A DNA stretch of 64,000 bases from Loktanella salsilacus (GTDB taxonomy: Bacteria > Pseudomonadota > Alphaproteobacteria > Rhodobacterales > Rhodobacteraceae), in the NCBI RefSeq assembly GCF_900114485.1, contig NZ_FOTF01000007.1, positions 147,960 through 211,959 of the forward strand, given 5' to 3'. Shown here piece after piece: positions 19,164 through 28,969 of this stretch; the stretch's first letter is position 1; every line of letters starts with the position of its first letter. The position numbers were made by a program, and so were the translations under genes. The notes under the pieces were generated by a model. The model did not search any database, was not told the origin of the DNA, and worked only from the letters and a program-made list of their open reading frames with translations.

Positions 19164-20180
19164 ATGACTGCCCCATTTACCACGCTTAACGATTTTCGTG
19201 GCCTTCTTGCCGCTGCACCCCGGGCCGATCAGGTCGCTGTCGATGGGGCAGCCGCGAGGAACGGCCAGCTGACCAAACCGCCCGGTGCCCTTGGCCGGCT
19301 AGAGGATTTGGCCCTGTGGTTGGCCGGGTGGCAGGGCACGGACAGACCGCGCATTGTCGCGCCGCAGATCGTGATCTTTGCTGGCAATCATGGCATCTGC
19401 GCGCAGGGCGTTTCGGCCTTTCCGGCAGAGGTGACGGCGCAGATGGTCGGTAACTTCCAAGGCGGCGGCGCGGCCATAAACCAGCTTGCGAAGGCCTGCG
19501 GCGCGCGCCTTGATGTCGTGCCGCTGGATTTGGACACCCCGACGCAGGATTTTACCCAAGGCCCGGCGATGACCGAGGCAGAGGTTGTCGCAGCCCTAGC
19601 CGCTGGGTGGGATGCAGTTGATCCGGCGACGGACCTGCTGGTCGTGGGCGAAATGGGGATTGGCAATACAACATCGGCGGCGGCGATTGCCCATGCGCTG
19701 TATGGCGGCTCTCCGGCCGCATGGACGGGGCGCGGTACGGGGGTTGATGATGCGGGTCTTGCGCGCAAAACCGATGTTGTCGCGCGCGGGCTTGGTGCCA
19801 ACCCGGCAGCAGGCACGGATGCGTTGCAGGCGCTGCGCTGCCTTGGCGGGCGCGAAGTTGCAGCCATGGCGGGGGCCATCGCGCGGGCGCGGGTGGACGG
19901 CATTCCGGTGATCCTTGACGGGTTCATCTGCTGCGCGGCTGCCGCGACACTCGCCGCTGCGGTGCCCGGCGCGCTGGATCATGCGGTTGCGGGTCATCAA
20001 AGCGCCGAGGCGGCCCATGCTACTTTGCTCGACCGCTTGGGCAAGCCGCCGCTGTTGCAGCTGGGCCTGCGCCTTGGCGAAGGGTCGGGGGCTGCGCTGG
20101 CGATCAGCATCGTCAAAGCCGCTGCCGCCTGCCATTCGGATATGGCAACCTTTGCCGAAGCGGCCGTCAGCGCAGGCTAG
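19164..20180 (+). CDS. cobT: Nicotinate-nucleotide-dimethylbenzimidazole phosphoribosyltransferase
   Basis: This enzyme makes alpha-ribazole phosphate from nicotinate mononucleotide and dimethylbenzimidazole. The 338-residue protein contains [19 protein letters not shown], the substrate-binding [24 protein letters not shown], the [18 protein letters not shown] loop, and EGSGAALAI with the catalytic Glu near the C-terminus. It is divergent from cobS, and its last 4 bases overlap the convergent antiporter gene. Confidence 0.95.
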   Translation: MTAPFTTLNDFRGLLAAAPRADQVAVDGAAARNGQLTKPPGALGRLEDLALWLAGWQGTDRPRIVAPQIVIFAGNHGICAQGVSAFPAEVTAQMVGNFQGGGAAINQLAKACGARLDVVPLDLDTPTQDFTQGPAMTEAEVVAALAAGWDAVDPATDLLVVGEMGIGNTTSAAAIAHALYGGSPAAWTGRGTGVDDAGLARKTDVVARGLGANPAAGTDALQALRCLGGREVAAMAGAIARARVDGIPVILDGFICCAAAATLAAAVPGALDHAVAGHQSAEAAHATLLDRLGKPPLLQLGLRLGEGSGAALAISIVKAAAACHSDMATFAEAAVSAG

Positions 20181-22099
20181 CTATTGCCGCCAGACGAGGT
20201 GTCGCCAGGCCGGCGGGGTAAAAGACGCTCTTTTTCTTCTGTCTCTTGGTTCTGGGCGCGGGCGGCGAGGGCGGTTTCAAGATCGCTGTTCAGCTGCCGC
20301 GCGCGGGCGATATAGTCGGGGTTGTCGGCAATCGGCACGCCCGGCTTCCACAGCTTGGCCAGATCGCGGACCATGTCGCGGTCAGAGTGATAGAACAGCG
20401 TTTCCGCCTCGGCGGCTTCGAAGTCCGTAAGGCCAAGGTTTTCCAGCGCATAGCGGCCTGCCCGCAAGGAACTGTCGAACATTTCGCGCACGATGTCGTC
20501 TGCGCCAGCGGCGTAAAGCTCGTAGGTATGCACCCGGTCGCGGGCGCGGGCGATGATGTGCAGATCGGGGCGCACCTTGCGGGCATAGGCGACAAGGCGT
20601 GTTGCCATGTCTTTGTCGTCGATGGCGACCAGCATCACGCGGGCGTCGTCGATCCCGGCAGCGGCCAGCAGATCGGGGCGGGTGGGGTCACCAAAGAAAC
20701 CGCGATAGCCGAATTTCCGCATCATCTGAACGGCTGGCAGGTCATTGTCGATCACAACGGTGGAAAAGCCAGCGGATTGGATCAGCCGGTTCGCCATTTG
20801 GCCAAAGCGGCCGATGCCCGCGATGATAACCGCGCCTTGCTCGTCGACCTCGTCGTGTTCATGCTCTTCGCTGTCATCCATGCGGCGGGACAGCCAGTCG
20901 TAGCCGATGAACAGCGCGGGTGTGACCAGCATCGACAGGGCAATGACCAGCAGCAGCATTTCCGACAGACTGCCGGGCAGCACGCCTTGTTGGTCAGAGA
21001 AAGAGATCAGCACGAAGCCAAATTCCCCGGCCTGCGCAAGGCCAAGGGTGAACAGCCAGCGATCCTTGCCGCGCATCTTGAACAGGAAGGACAGGGCATA
21101 AAGCACCGCGCCTTTGATCACGATGATGCCGATGACATAGGTCGCAACCCGCACGGGCTGCGCCGCGAGCAAGGCAAAGTTAATGCCTGCGCCAACCGTG
21201 ATAAAGAACAGGCCCAGCAACAGGCCTTTAAACGGCTCAAGGTCGCTTTCCAGCTCGTGCCGGAATTCAGAGTTCGCCAGCACAACGCCCGCCAAAAAGG
21301 TACCAAGCGCAGGTGACAGGCCGACCGTTCCCATCAGCACGGCGATCGCGGTGACCATCAACAGGGCGAGGGCGGTGTACATCTCCCTCAATTTCGCGTG
21401 GTGGATGTAGCGGAACACGGGGCGCGTCAGGTAGACGCCCGTCAGCACGACGGCGGCAACGGCACCAATGGTCACCAGCGTGACGCCCCAGCCGGGCAGC
21501 CCGTCGACAAGGGACAAGGCGGCATGGCTATCTTCGCCAAGGTTTCGCACCAGCGATCCATCGGGCGCGATACTGAGCTTATTGCCAGCCACCGCCAGCA
21601 GCGGCAGCAGTGCCAGCATCGGGATCACGGCAATATCCTGCGTCAGCAGGACCGAAAAGACAGATCGCCCGCCCCCCGTTTGCATCAGCCCCTTTTCCGA
21701 CAGGGTCTGCAGTACGATGGCCGTCGACGACAGCGCCATAATCAGGCCAATCGCGAGCGAGGTCTGGATCGGATAGCCCAGAAACATGCCTGCGCCGGTG
21801 ACGATGGCCGTCGTCAGTACGATCTGCAGGCCGCCAAGGCCGATCAAGCGTCCACGCATATCCCATAGGGCGCGCGGCTCTAGCTCTAGCCCGATCAGGA
21901 ACAGCATCATCACGACGCCGAACTCGGCAAAGTGTTGGATGTCCTTCGCCTCTGTCCCGACCAATCCCGTCAGGGGACCGATCACGATACCGGCGGCCAG
22001 ATAGCCAAGCACGCTGCCAAGACCGAGGCGGGCAGCAAAAGGCACCGCAATGACAGCGGCGCCTAGATAAATCGTAGCCTGAAGCAGAAATGTTTCCAT
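20177..22099 (-). CDS. Kef-type (CPA2) cation:proton antiporter with TrkA-N domain
   Basis: A 640-residue inner-membrane transporter. The N-terminal ~390 residues form about 12 hydrophobic helices of the Na_H_Exchanger fold ([36 protein letters not shown]). The cytoplasmic C-terminus carries a nucleotide-binding RCK/TrkA-N domain ([21 protein letters not shown], then VVIDND and [13 protein letters not shown]). This is the KefB/KefC layout, usually glutathione-gated K+ efflux, although a KefF/KefG partner is not next to it. ATG 22099 ([13 protein letters not shown]) was chosen as the start before the first helix. Confidence 0.9.
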   Translation of the reverse strand: METFLLQATIYLGAAVIAVPFAARLGLGSVLGYLAAGIVIGPLTGLVGTEAKDIQHFAEFGVVMMLFLIGLELEPRALWDMRGRLIGLGGLQIVLTTAIVTGAGMFLGYPIQTSLAIGLIMALSSTAIVLQTLSEKGLMQTGGGRSVFSVLLTQDIAVIPMLALLPLLAVAGNKLSIAPDGSLVRNLGEDSHAALSLVDGLPGWGVTLVTIGAVAAVVLTGVYLTRPVFRYIHHAKLREMYTALALLMVTAIAVLMGTVGLSPALGTFLAGVVLANSEFRHELESDLEPFKGLLLGLFFITVGAGINFALLAAQPVRVATYVIGIIVIKGAVLYALSFLFKMRGKDRWLFTLGLAQAGEFGFVLISFSDQQGVLPGSLSEMLLLVIALSMLVTPALFIGYDWLSRRMDDSEEHEHDEVDEQGAVIIAGIGRFGQMANRLIQSAGFSTVVIDNDLPAVQMMRKFGYRGFFGDPTRPDLLAAAGIDDARVMLVAIDDKDMATRLVAYARKVRPDLHIIARARDRVHTYELYAAGADDIVREMFDSSLRAGRYALENLGLTDFEAAEAETLFYHSDRDMVRDLAKLWKPGVPIADNPDYIARARQLNSDLETALAARAQNQETEEKERLLPRRPGDTSSGGNS

Positions 22100-22187
22100 G
22101 TGCCTGTCATACAAGGCGCTTGGCGTTACGCAATGGTGGTGCAATCACGGAAGGTTTCGAAGCCGTCACAAATGTGCGGCAAACGCC

Positions 22188-25031
22188 TTAGCCGGGCAGC
22201 ACGAGGGCGTAGGTCTTTCCGCGTTTAACGAAGTTCAGCGCGGTATCGCCAATCGCCGTGACTTGGCCGCCATCAAGGGCGCTGCCAACTTCGACCTTAA
22301 CAAAGCGGCCATTGCCCAGACGCACCAGCGCGCGGCGGGCGTTGGGTTTGCCGTAGACACCGACAAGGTTCATCTGGCGCAGGTTCATCGCATTGTCGAC
22401 GGTCGCCGCTTGCGCCACGCCGCCGGGGACATTGCCGCTGGGGGCGACGATTGTGGGCGGGGCTGGCGTTGCGGCGACGGCTGCGGTGCGGGTTGGTGCT
22501 GGGGCGGCGGCCACGGGCGGCGGCGCTGCGGCTTGGCGCGAGCGGGCCACAACCTGCGCAAAATTATTGGGGCGTGCGTCGGGACGGCGGGCGACGCTGA
22601 CAGCAAGCGCTGTGCGATTGCTAAACGATGACGCTGGGGCGGCGGCGGCGATGGCGGCGGCAACAGCGTTAATATCGGCGGTGACGATGGCACCGGGAAG
22701 GGGCTGCGGCTCTTCCGGTGCGGCTTCGACCTCTGGTGCAAGATCAGAGGGACGCAGAACAGGACGAGAGCCGGTATAGGCGGCGATGACGGCTTCAGCT
22801 TCGGTTGGGGTGGCGGCGGTGGCGATCAAGCCGCCGGGCCGCAGGCGCGGACGCACCCCAGTATAGGGAAGCGAAACAGGCAAGGTGGGCGCCTCTGCCA
22901 CGTCGGTGGTCGGCAAAGTCAGCGCCGCCGCATCACCGGGCCGCAGCACCGGGCGCAGGGGCGGTGGCCCGGCGACGAAGGCAGGGCTGCCTGTCGCGGG
23001 CGCTGCTTCCGGCTCTGGCGCATCGGTCGGGACGGCAGCCGCAGCGGCCTCTGCCAGATCATCAGGTCGCACCACCGGATCCACCGGGGCGGTCGCCACA
23101 CGCGGGGTGCCGGGGCGCAGGACCGGGCGCAGATCCGGCGCGCCTGCGATCACCAACGCGCCTTGCGGCGTCACGACCCCTTCTGGCGTGGCGGCGATAT
23201 TGCCGCGCGCATCGCGGGCAAACACAACGCCCGCTGCGGGCGGCACTGGCTGGTCTGCGATCACGGCGTCGGGGGCAGCGGCGTCTTGGCCGGGCATGTC
23301 CGGCTGGTCCAGCGCCTGCGGTACATCGACGGTGGCGACCGGATCGACCCCTTCCAGCGCTGTGCTGCTGGGCGTTGCGGCAATGCGGGGCGCGCGTTGA
23401 TAGACGCCGGTCGCGGCATAGATGCGGTCCGCTTCGTCAGGGGACAACACCCGCCCGGCGGGGGCGCGCACGATGGGCGCTGGGGGCACTACGGCCGCCA
23501 TATCTTGTGGCACAATGGCAGAGGGGGCGGGTTCCGCCGCTTGCGCGACCTCGGCCGTAGGGGCGTCAGTTTCCTCTGCGGTGGCGACAGGTGTCTGAGG
23601 CGCGACATCTGTTTGCGGCGCAGGTTCGCCTTGCGCCAAATCAGCGGCAAGCGTGTCGTCGAAGGAAGGCTCTTGTGTCGCGGCTGCGATTTGCGGTTCG
23701 GCATCCGCGCCGGTGAACCAGCTTGTCACGGTGCCGCTTGGCAACGTCAGGGACCACAATCCCACCAGCAGCATTACCAAGAGCAAGATTGCAGTCAGGA
23801 TCAACCCGAGGAAGCGCGTTTTGCCGCGTTCCTTGACGCGTCCCTTTGCAGGCTGCGGTGCGGCCTGCGCCTGCGCTGCAGGGCGGTCGTCGATGATCTG
23901 CACGCCGGACTGGGCCGCGATGGCGGCTGCAAGTGCGGACACCGGCTCTTTTGCACGCCCATTGGCGGCCACGGGGGCGGGGGGTTCTTTGCGGCGGGTG
24001 AACAACGGCTCTTGCGCGGGTGCGGCTAGGGGGGCGGCGGTCACGCCATCGGGCATGGCTGTGGCTTTGATTGCAGGCGCGGTGCCTGTTACCGGCTGGG
24101 CGATACGCGGGGGGGGCGATGCGGTGCTCGTGCTCTGTGCCAAGGCTGCTTCGCTTGGCGCGCGGCGTGCGGCCAAAGCTGTCGCGATTGCATTGTCGGC
24201 AGGTTGGGCTGATAGCGTGGACCGTTTGGCTGCGTCGATCGTCGGTGCCGCGATTTTACTGCGGGATGCAAAAACTGGTGCGTCGCCTGGCTCGATCGGG
24301 TCCGGTACGGCAGCGGGCTGATCTGCCTCTGGCGGCGGCGCAGATGCCTCTGCGGTTTGGGGCGCGGTGTCTTGGTCTGGCAACGCGTCGCTGACCGGCA
24401 TGGGCGCATCGGACTGCGCGGCTGCTTCAGGCGCAGGATCAGGCTCGATTTCAGGTTCAGGCGCGGGCGCGGCGTCAGGCTCAGCCGCAGGTGCGGATTT
24501 TGGCAAATCGACGACGCCGGTTTGGACGACAGGCTTATCGGCCCGGGTCAGGTCCATAGTGCGCCCGGCGGGCAGGGCGCCAAAGAACACCTCTGCGTCA
24601 AAGGTGCCCGGTTCGGGTAGGGCGGCGCAGGCGACGGGATTGAACAGATTGTCCGTGGCAAAGGCCGTCGCCTCGACCAGCGTTTCTTGGGCGACAGCGG
24701 CGATATAGGTGCTGCCATTCGCGCGCACCGTATCAATGACCAGTTCATTCAGCGCATAGGGCGTTTCGCCGTCCAGCGCGTGGTGCACATCGTCCGCGGT
24801 CGTGTCTTCGCCCTGCAAAGTCATGTAGCGGATTTGATCGCTTGGGATCACCAGCTTTGTGCGCATGCCAGAAGGGTCCAGCGCAAGCGCTTGGTCCCGC
24901 AAAACTGACAGGGCCGCAGGTAGGTCGGCTGTCTCAAGCGGCACCTCGCCCACAAGGTGCCAGCCATCTGGCACCTGTTGCAGAAGGGCGATACCGTCGA
25001 ATGAAAGCGAGAGTGCGAAATTAGGTGTCAT
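22188..25031 (-). CDS. Large bitopic protein: PilM/GspL-like N-terminus, Pro-rich periplasmic linker, PilP/GspC-like C-terminus
   Basis: A 947-residue protein from ATG 25031 (MTPNFALSLSFDGIALLQQV). Residues 1-150 look like the actin-like cytoplasmic domain of GspL/PilM proteins (strand-rich, TKLVIPSDQIRYMTL, VHHALDGETPYALNEL, FATDNLFNPVACAALPE). A disordered Ala/Pro/Glu stretch follows, then one membrane helix near residue 430 (ILTAILLLVMLLVGLWSL). The periplasmic part has at least four RP-rich copies (LRPVLRPG, VRPRLRPG, SRPVLRPS) and ends in a compact domain (LVGVYGKPNARRALVRLGNG, VEVGSALDGGQVTAIG) resembling PilP/GspC. The domain calls are by pattern only. No other pilus or secretion genes are adjacent. 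Confidence 0.75.
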   Translation of the reverse strand: MTPNFALSLSFDGIALLQQVPDGWHLVGEVPLETADLPAALSVLRDQALALDPSGMRTKLVIPSDQIRYMTLQGEDTTADDVHHALDGETPYALNELVIDTVRANGSTYIAAVAQETLVEATAFATDNLFNPVACAALPEPGTFDAEVFFGALPAGRTMDLTRADKPVVQTGVVDLPKSAPAAEPDAAPAPEPEIEPDPAPEAAAQSDAPMPVSDALPDQDTAPQTAEASAPPPEADQPAAVPDPIEPGDAPVFASRSKIAAPTIDAAKRSTLSAQPADNAIATALAARRAPSEAALAQSTSTASPPPRIAQPVTGTAPAIKATAMPDGVTAAPLAAPAQEPLFTRRKEPPAPVAANGRAKEPVSALAAAIAAQSGVQIIDDRPAAQAQAAPQPAKGRVKERGKTRFLGLILTAILLLVMLLVGLWSLTLPSGTVTSWFTGADAEPQIAAATQEPSFDDTLAADLAQGEPAPQTDVAPQTPVATAEETDAPTAEVAQAAEPAPSAIVPQDMAAVVPPAPIVRAPAGRVLSPDEADRIYAATGVYQRAPRIAATPSSTALEGVDPVATVDVPQALDQPDMPGQDAAAPDAVIADQPVPPAAGVVFARDARGNIAATPEGVVTPQGALVIAGAPDLRPVLRPGTPRVATAPVDPVVRPDDLAEAAAAAVPTDAPEPEAAPATGSPAFVAGPPPLRPVLRPGDAAALTLPTTDVAEAPTLPVSLPYTGVRPRLRPGGLIATAATPTEAEAVIAAYTGSRPVLRPSDLAPEVEAAPEEPQPLPGAIVTADINAVAAAIAAAAPASSFSNRTALAVSVARRPDARPNNFAQVVARSRQAAAPPPVAAAPAPTRTAAVAATPAPPTIVAPSGNVPGGVAQAATVDNAMNLRQMNLVGVYGKPNARRALVRLGNGRFVKVEVGSALDGGQVTAIGDTALNFVKRGKTYALVLPG

Positions 25032-25176
25032 CGATTGGCCATACGTCCGTGCGCAATACAAGAAATGTTCGGTATTCTTATGCGCAGGCTAACGCAGAAC
25101 CGGGCCGGGGCCAAGGCGTTCGACACGGCGTTGGCGCTCGCTCGCTTGTGGTAAACCATTTGGAAAGAATAGAGCC

Positions 25177-25866
25177 ATGATTAAGACATTACAGATCGCA
25201 AGCCTGCTGCTGTGCAGTGCAGCAATCCCGGCTGCGGCGCAGGACGCCGGGCTGACGGTAACGGGGACCGGCCAAGTCATGGCCAGCCCCGATATGGCCA
25301 GCCTGTCGCTGGGCGTTCTGGCGCAGGCCCCGACAGCGGCGCAGGCCGTGCGCGACATGAGCGCGGATATGGACAAGGTCATGGCCAGCCTGACCGCTGC
25401 CGGGATCGCGCCCGAGGATATCCAAACCAGCGGTCTGCGCGTTGATGTGCAGCAAAGTTATGACGAGGCGACACAGTCGTCGCGCATTACCGGCTATGTC
25501 GCGGCCACAGATGTCAGCGTGCAAGTGCTTGATTTGTCCCAATTGGGGCAGACGCTCGACGCCGTGGTCCAAGAGGGCGCGAACCAGATGAACGGCCTGA
25601 CCTTCGATTTGCAGGACCGCAAGCCCGCCTTAGACGACGCGCGCCGCGCCGCAGTCGCCGACGCGATGGATAAGGCTGAGCTTTACGCGCAGGCGGCTGG
25701 CGTAGCCTTGGGTCCCGTGCAGTCGCTGACCGAAGGCGGCGCATCTGGCGGCGCGCCGCAGCCATATATGCGCATGGCGATGGACAGCGCCGAAAAGGTG
25801 CCCGTGGCGGCTGGCCAAATCACGATCAGCGCCGATGTCACTGTGACTTGGGGCTTTGGCGAATAA
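25177..25866 (+). CDS. SIMPL-domain (DUF541) periplasmic protein
   Basis: A 229-residue exported protein: signal peptide MIKTLQIASLLLCSAAIPAAAQ, then the SIMPL domain starting LTVTGTGQVMASPDMASLSLGV, with GIAPEDIQTSGLRVDVQQSYD, the GYVAATDVSVQVLDLSQLG strand and the C-terminal ISADVTVTWGF. SIMPL proteins form periplasmic oligomers, and some relate to oxidative or signalling functions (BP26 and OPG-type relatives). It ends at a strong terminator shared with metY. Confidence 0.9.
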   Translation: MIKTLQIASLLLCSAAIPAAAQDAGLTVTGTGQVMASPDMASLSLGVLAQAPTAAQAVRDMSADMDKVMASLTAAGIAPEDIQTSGLRVDVQQSYDEATQSSRITGYVAATDVSVQVLDLSQLGQTLDAVVQEGANQMNGLTFDLQDRKPALDDARRAAVADAMDKAELYAQAAGVALGPVQSLTEGGASGGAPQPYMRMAMDSAEKVPVAAGQITISADVTVTWGFGE

Positions 25867-25872
25867 TTAATG

Positions 25873-25904
25873 TGGGCGGGGCCGAAACCCCGCCCATTGT
25901 TTTT
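25873..25904. terminator. Bidirectional terminator between SIMPL gene and metY
   Basis: TGGGCGGGG-CCGAAA-CCCCGCCCA is a perfect 9-bp stem with a TTGTTTTT tract on the plus strand and ATTAATTA-type bases on the other side. It fills the gap between two convergent genes. Confidence 0.88.
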
Positions 25905-27195
25905 AGGCCGTCGCTTTTGACAGCGCCTGATCCAGATCCATAATCAGATCGTCCGCATCCTCGATCCCGATGGACACACGCACGATTTCCGGTGCTGCAC
26001 CTGCCGCGCGCTGCTGGTTTTCGTCCAACTGGCGGTGGGTGGTGGACGCCGGGTGAATGATCAAGCTGCGCGTATCGCCAAGGTTCGCCACGTGGCTAAA
26101 GATCTCGAGGTTGTCGATCAGCTTGATGCAGGCCTCATAGCCGCCCTTGACCGCAAAGGTGAACAAGCCGCCCGCGCCTTTGGGACAGACTTTTTCGACG
26201 CGGTCAAAGTACTTGCTGCTCTTCAAACCAGCATAGGTGACATAGTCGACGCGGGGGTCGTCCTCTAGCCACTTGGCAATCTTTTGCGCGTTCTGCACAT
26301 GGCGTTCCATACGCAGGGACAGCGTTTCAATCCCCATCAGGGTATAGTGGGCGCCCTGCGGGTTCATGGTCATGCCCAGATCGCGCAGACCAATAGCGAT
26401 CCCGTGAAAGGTGAAGGCTAGCGGGCCAAAGGTCTCGGCGAACTTAAGGCCGTGATACGCAGGCTCGGGCTCTGACAGGGACGGGAATTTGCCCGAGGCG
26501 GCCCAGTCAAATTTGCCCGAATCCACAACGCAGCCACCGGTGACAGTGCCGTTACCCGTCAGGTATTTCGTGGTGGAATGAACGACCAGTGTCGCGCCAA
26601 GCTCGATCGGGCGGCACAGATATGGCGTGGCTGTGGTGTTGTCGATGATCAGGGGAATGCCTGCGTCATCGGCAATATCGGCAATCGCGCGCACGTCCAT
26701 GATATAGCCGCCGGGGTTGGCAATCGCCTCGCCAAAGATCGCCTGCGTGTCGTCATTGATCGCGGCCTTCACCGCGTCCAGATCGTCAAAGTCGACAAAG
26801 GTCGCGGACCAGCCGAAACGCTTGATCGTCTGGGTGAACTGCGTGACCGTGCCGCCATAAAGCCGCGTGCTGGCGACGATGTTCTTGCCCGGTGCCATCA
26901 GCGGAAACAGCGCCATCAATTGCGCCGCATGACCAGACGAACAGCACACACCGCCTGCGCCGCCTTCAAGTGTCGCGATCCGTTCCTGCAGCGCTGCGAC
27001 CGTGGGGTTGGTCAGGCGCGAATAGATATAGCCGACCTCTTGCAGGTTAAACAGCGCCGCCGCGTGGTCCGCATCGCGGAACACATAGGCCGTCGTTTGA
27101 TAGATCGGCACCTGCCGCGCACCCGTGGCCGGGTCGGGGCGTGCACCCGCGTGAATCTGTAGCGTATCAAAACCGTAGGTAGGTTCGCCGGACAT
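25903..27195 (-). CDS. metY: O-acetylhomoserine aminocarboxypropyltransferase/cysteine synthase
   Basis: A PLP enzyme that makes homocysteine (or cysteine) from O-acetylhomoserine and sulfide. The 430-residue protein shows the Cys/Met metabolism family pattern: YGFDTLQIHAGARPDPATGARQVPIYQTTAYVF, the YSRLTNPTVAALQERIA segment, the IIDNTTATPYLCRPIE Asp region and the PLP lysine in VVHSTTKYLTGNG. ATG 27195 (MSGEPTYGF) is preferred over an ATG 18 bases upstream because GGGAGAGAG lies just before it. I looked for a SAM-II riboswitch in the 76-base gap upstream and did not see one. Confidence 0.95.
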   Translation of the reverse strand: MSGEPTYGFDTLQIHAGARPDPATGARQVPIYQTTAYVFRDADHAAALFNLQEVGYIYSRLTNPTVAALQERIATLEGGAGGVCCSSGHAAQLMALFPLMAPGKNIVASTRLYGGTVTQFTQTIKRFGWSATFVDFDDLDAVKAAINDDTQAIFGEAIANPGGYIMDVRAIADIADDAGIPLIIDNTTATPYLCRPIELGATLVVHSTTKYLTGNGTVTGGCVVDSGKFDWAASGKFPSLSEPEPAYHGLKFAETFGPLAFTFHGIAIGLRDLGMTMNPQGAHYTLMGIETLSLRMERHVQNAQKIAKWLEDDPRVDYVTYAGLKSSKYFDRVEKVCPKGAGGLFTFAVKGGYEACIKLIDNLEIFSHVANLGDTRSLIIHPASTTHRQLDENQQRAAGAAPEIVRVSIGIEDADDLIMDLDQALSKATA

Positions 27196-27271
27196 GTCTC
27201 TCTCCCTTTGCAATGCGTTGCGACAGGTTTAGGAGGTTTCAACCCACCACTCAACGACCAAGGAGCCGCCA

Positions 27272-27685
27272 ATGCCTTACCCGTTCCATTTTGCCTATCA
27301 TGTCAGCGATCTGGACGAAGCACGGGACTTCTATACCGGCGCGCTTGGCGCGGTTGAGGGGCGCTCGACGGACACTTGGGTCGATTTCGATTTCTACGGT
27401 CACCAATTATCGCTGCATCTGGGCGCGCCTTTCGCCAATGCCGCAACGGGCAAGGTCGGCGGTCACATGGTCCCAATGCCGCACTTTGGCATCATCCTGC
27501 CGCTGGACGAATGGAACAAGCTCGCAGGCCGGCTAGAAGAGCGCCAGACCGATTTCATTCTCGCCCCCTCTGTCCGCTTTAAGGGCGAGCCGGGCGAGCA
27601 ATGGACAATGTTCTTCCGCGACCCCTCGGGTAATCCCATCGAAGTTAAAGGCCTTGCACCCGACTCGGATATCTTCGCCAAATAG
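27272..27685 (+). CDS. VOC-family (glyoxalase-fold) protein
   Basis: A 137-residue vicinal oxygen chelate protein: FHFAYHVSDLDEARDFYTGALG with the first His ligand, HQLSLHL, PHFGIILPLDEW and FFRDPSGNPIEVKGL with the final Glu ligand. The arrangement is a single-domain dioxygenase- or isomerase-like fold; the substrate is not evident. An AAGGAG site precedes ATG 27272. It is divergent from metY. Confidence 0.88.
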   Translation: MPYPFHFAYHVSDLDEARDFYTGALGAVEGRSTDTWVDFDFYGHQLSLHLGAPFANAATGKVGGHMVPMPHFGIILPLDEWNKLAGRLEERQTDFILAPSVRFKGEPGEQWTMFFRDPSGNPIEVKGLAPDSDIFAK

Positions 27686-27698
27686 CGCCGCGCCCCCC

Positions 27699-27752
27699 TT
27701 CTTCTGGTCAAAAATACCTCGGGGTTTGGGGCAGCGCCCCAAGATCCGATTT
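27699..27752 (-). repeat. Convergent-junction repeat, copy 3
   Basis: On the minus strand: GGGGCGCTGCCCC hairpin, AAACCCCGAGGTATTTTTGACC, then AGAAGAAGGGGG. It follows the stop of the glycosyltransferase-like gene (27792, minus) and precedes the stop of the VOC gene. Same layout as copies 1 and 2. Confidence 0.78.
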
Positions 27753-27791
27753 TTCGCCGAAAAATCGGAACCCTCTGTTTTCGCACAATTC

Positions 27792-28793
27792 CTAGCGGAT
27801 CCAAAATCCCTTGGCTTTGATCTGATTGCGGATCTGTTGTTCGCGCTTTGGCAAATCATTGCGGTCGAACATCGCGCGCACTTTTTGGCCACGGCCCTGA
27901 TAGATCATCCGCTTGTAGGCATCATACCCCTTCAGCAGTTTCTTGATCTTATTGGGGGCGGTGACGGCCTCCATCACCTGCACGGCGCGGTCGCTTTCGC
28001 GGGCATAGAACAGCGGCAGAATGCGGTAGTGGCAGGTCACATCGCCGTCGAGCCCGTCTAGCTCTGGCCCTGGTCGGCCGCCACCAAAGCTGTGGATCAC
28101 CAGCGGCAGGACGATCTGGTCCAGCCATGGGTGAAGCGATTGGATCACCAGTTCCTCTGGCGCGTCGTCGCGCACGGTTTTGGCGTAGTCCAAAAACCGC
28201 TGGCCAAAGGCCGCCGGGTCCGCGCCAAAGAACCAACCGGCGTTGAAATACAGATACCGCTGCCAGTAATCATCCGGGTGCGACAGATCGAGGCTGGATG
28301 CGAAATCCAGCCCGAAGCGGTCGTAAAGCGACTTCCAAACCGCGGTGTAGCCCGGCCAATACAGCTCTTCTTGGGGCCAAGTGCCTTCGCGGCGCATGGA
28401 CGCGGCGGGGCGGTTGAAATCTAGGGGCAGCTCCGACAGCTCTCCGGTGATCAGGGTGTCGGTGTCAAAGAACATGAACGGCTCGCCCGCAGGCAGGGCA
28501 GCCAGACCTTCAATCTTGTTGCCATAAGGATAGCTGCTGCCAAAAACATGGCTGTCAAAGGGCACGACCTGCGCGCCCATCTCAAGCAGCGCGTCGCGGA
28601 TGTCTTGGCTCATGCGCGGGTCGTGATCCCACAGCGGGCCGGGCTGGGGTTCGACGACGAAAACCCCGCCTGAAAACTGCGGTGACATCTCGCGCAGCGA
28701 CGCGACAAAGACCAAGGCCTCGTACTGCAGGCGCCCGCCTTGGCCCACGATCATGATGTTGAAGGGCTGCTGGCCCGCTTGCATCTTTGCCAT
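27792..28793 (-). CDS. Glycosyltransferase-like (GT-A fold) protein
   Basis: A 333-residue cytoplasmic protein. The N-terminus NIMIVGQGGRLQYEALVFVASLRE and the acidic EPFMFFDTDTLITGELSELP (D-x-D metal site of GT-A sugar transferases) suggest a nucleotide-sugar-dependent transferase; the DQIVLPLVIHSFGGG and CHYRILPLFY stretches also fit such folds. There is no signal peptide or membrane helix. No polysaccharide cluster lies nearby, so donor and acceptor are unknown. Confidence 0.7.
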   Translation of the reverse strand: MAKMQAGQQPFNIMIVGQGGRLQYEALVFVASLREMSPQFSGGVFVVEPQPGPLWDHDPRMSQDIRDALLEMGAQVVPFDSHVFGSSYPYGNKIEGLAALPAGEPFMFFDTDTLITGELSELPLDFNRPAASMRREGTWPQEELYWPGYTAVWKSLYDRFGLDFASSLDLSHPDDYWQRYLYFNAGWFFGADPAAFGQRFLDYAKTVRDDAPEELVIQSLHPWLDQIVLPLVIHSFGGGRPGPELDGLDGDVTCHYRILPLFYARESDRAVQVMEAVTAPNKIKKLLKGYDAYKRMIYQGRGQKVRAMFDRNDLPKREQQIRNQIKAKGFWIR

Positions 28794-28969
28794 GGTCTAT
28801 GCGTCCTGTTTGGCCTTTCGGCGGACCATAACGGCTGCAAGGCAGGCTGACCAGACGCGAACAGGACTGGATTAAGATGGGGCAGAACACTTTCGCAGGC
28901 GCGTGCGCATTTCTGCCCCTCACATTCGCGGCCAGATCGCTTATGGCTGCTGTAACCTATGGAGGGTGA

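Noticed and set aside
20246..21316. 356-codon plus-strand open frame inside the Kef antiporter gene
   Set aside because: Antisense of the antiporter's TrkA-N and helix regions, Gln/His/Asp-rich as expected for a shadow.
27196..27271. SAM-II riboswitch before metY
   Set aside because: The 76-base gap lacks the conserved pseudoknot strands I know for SAM-II.
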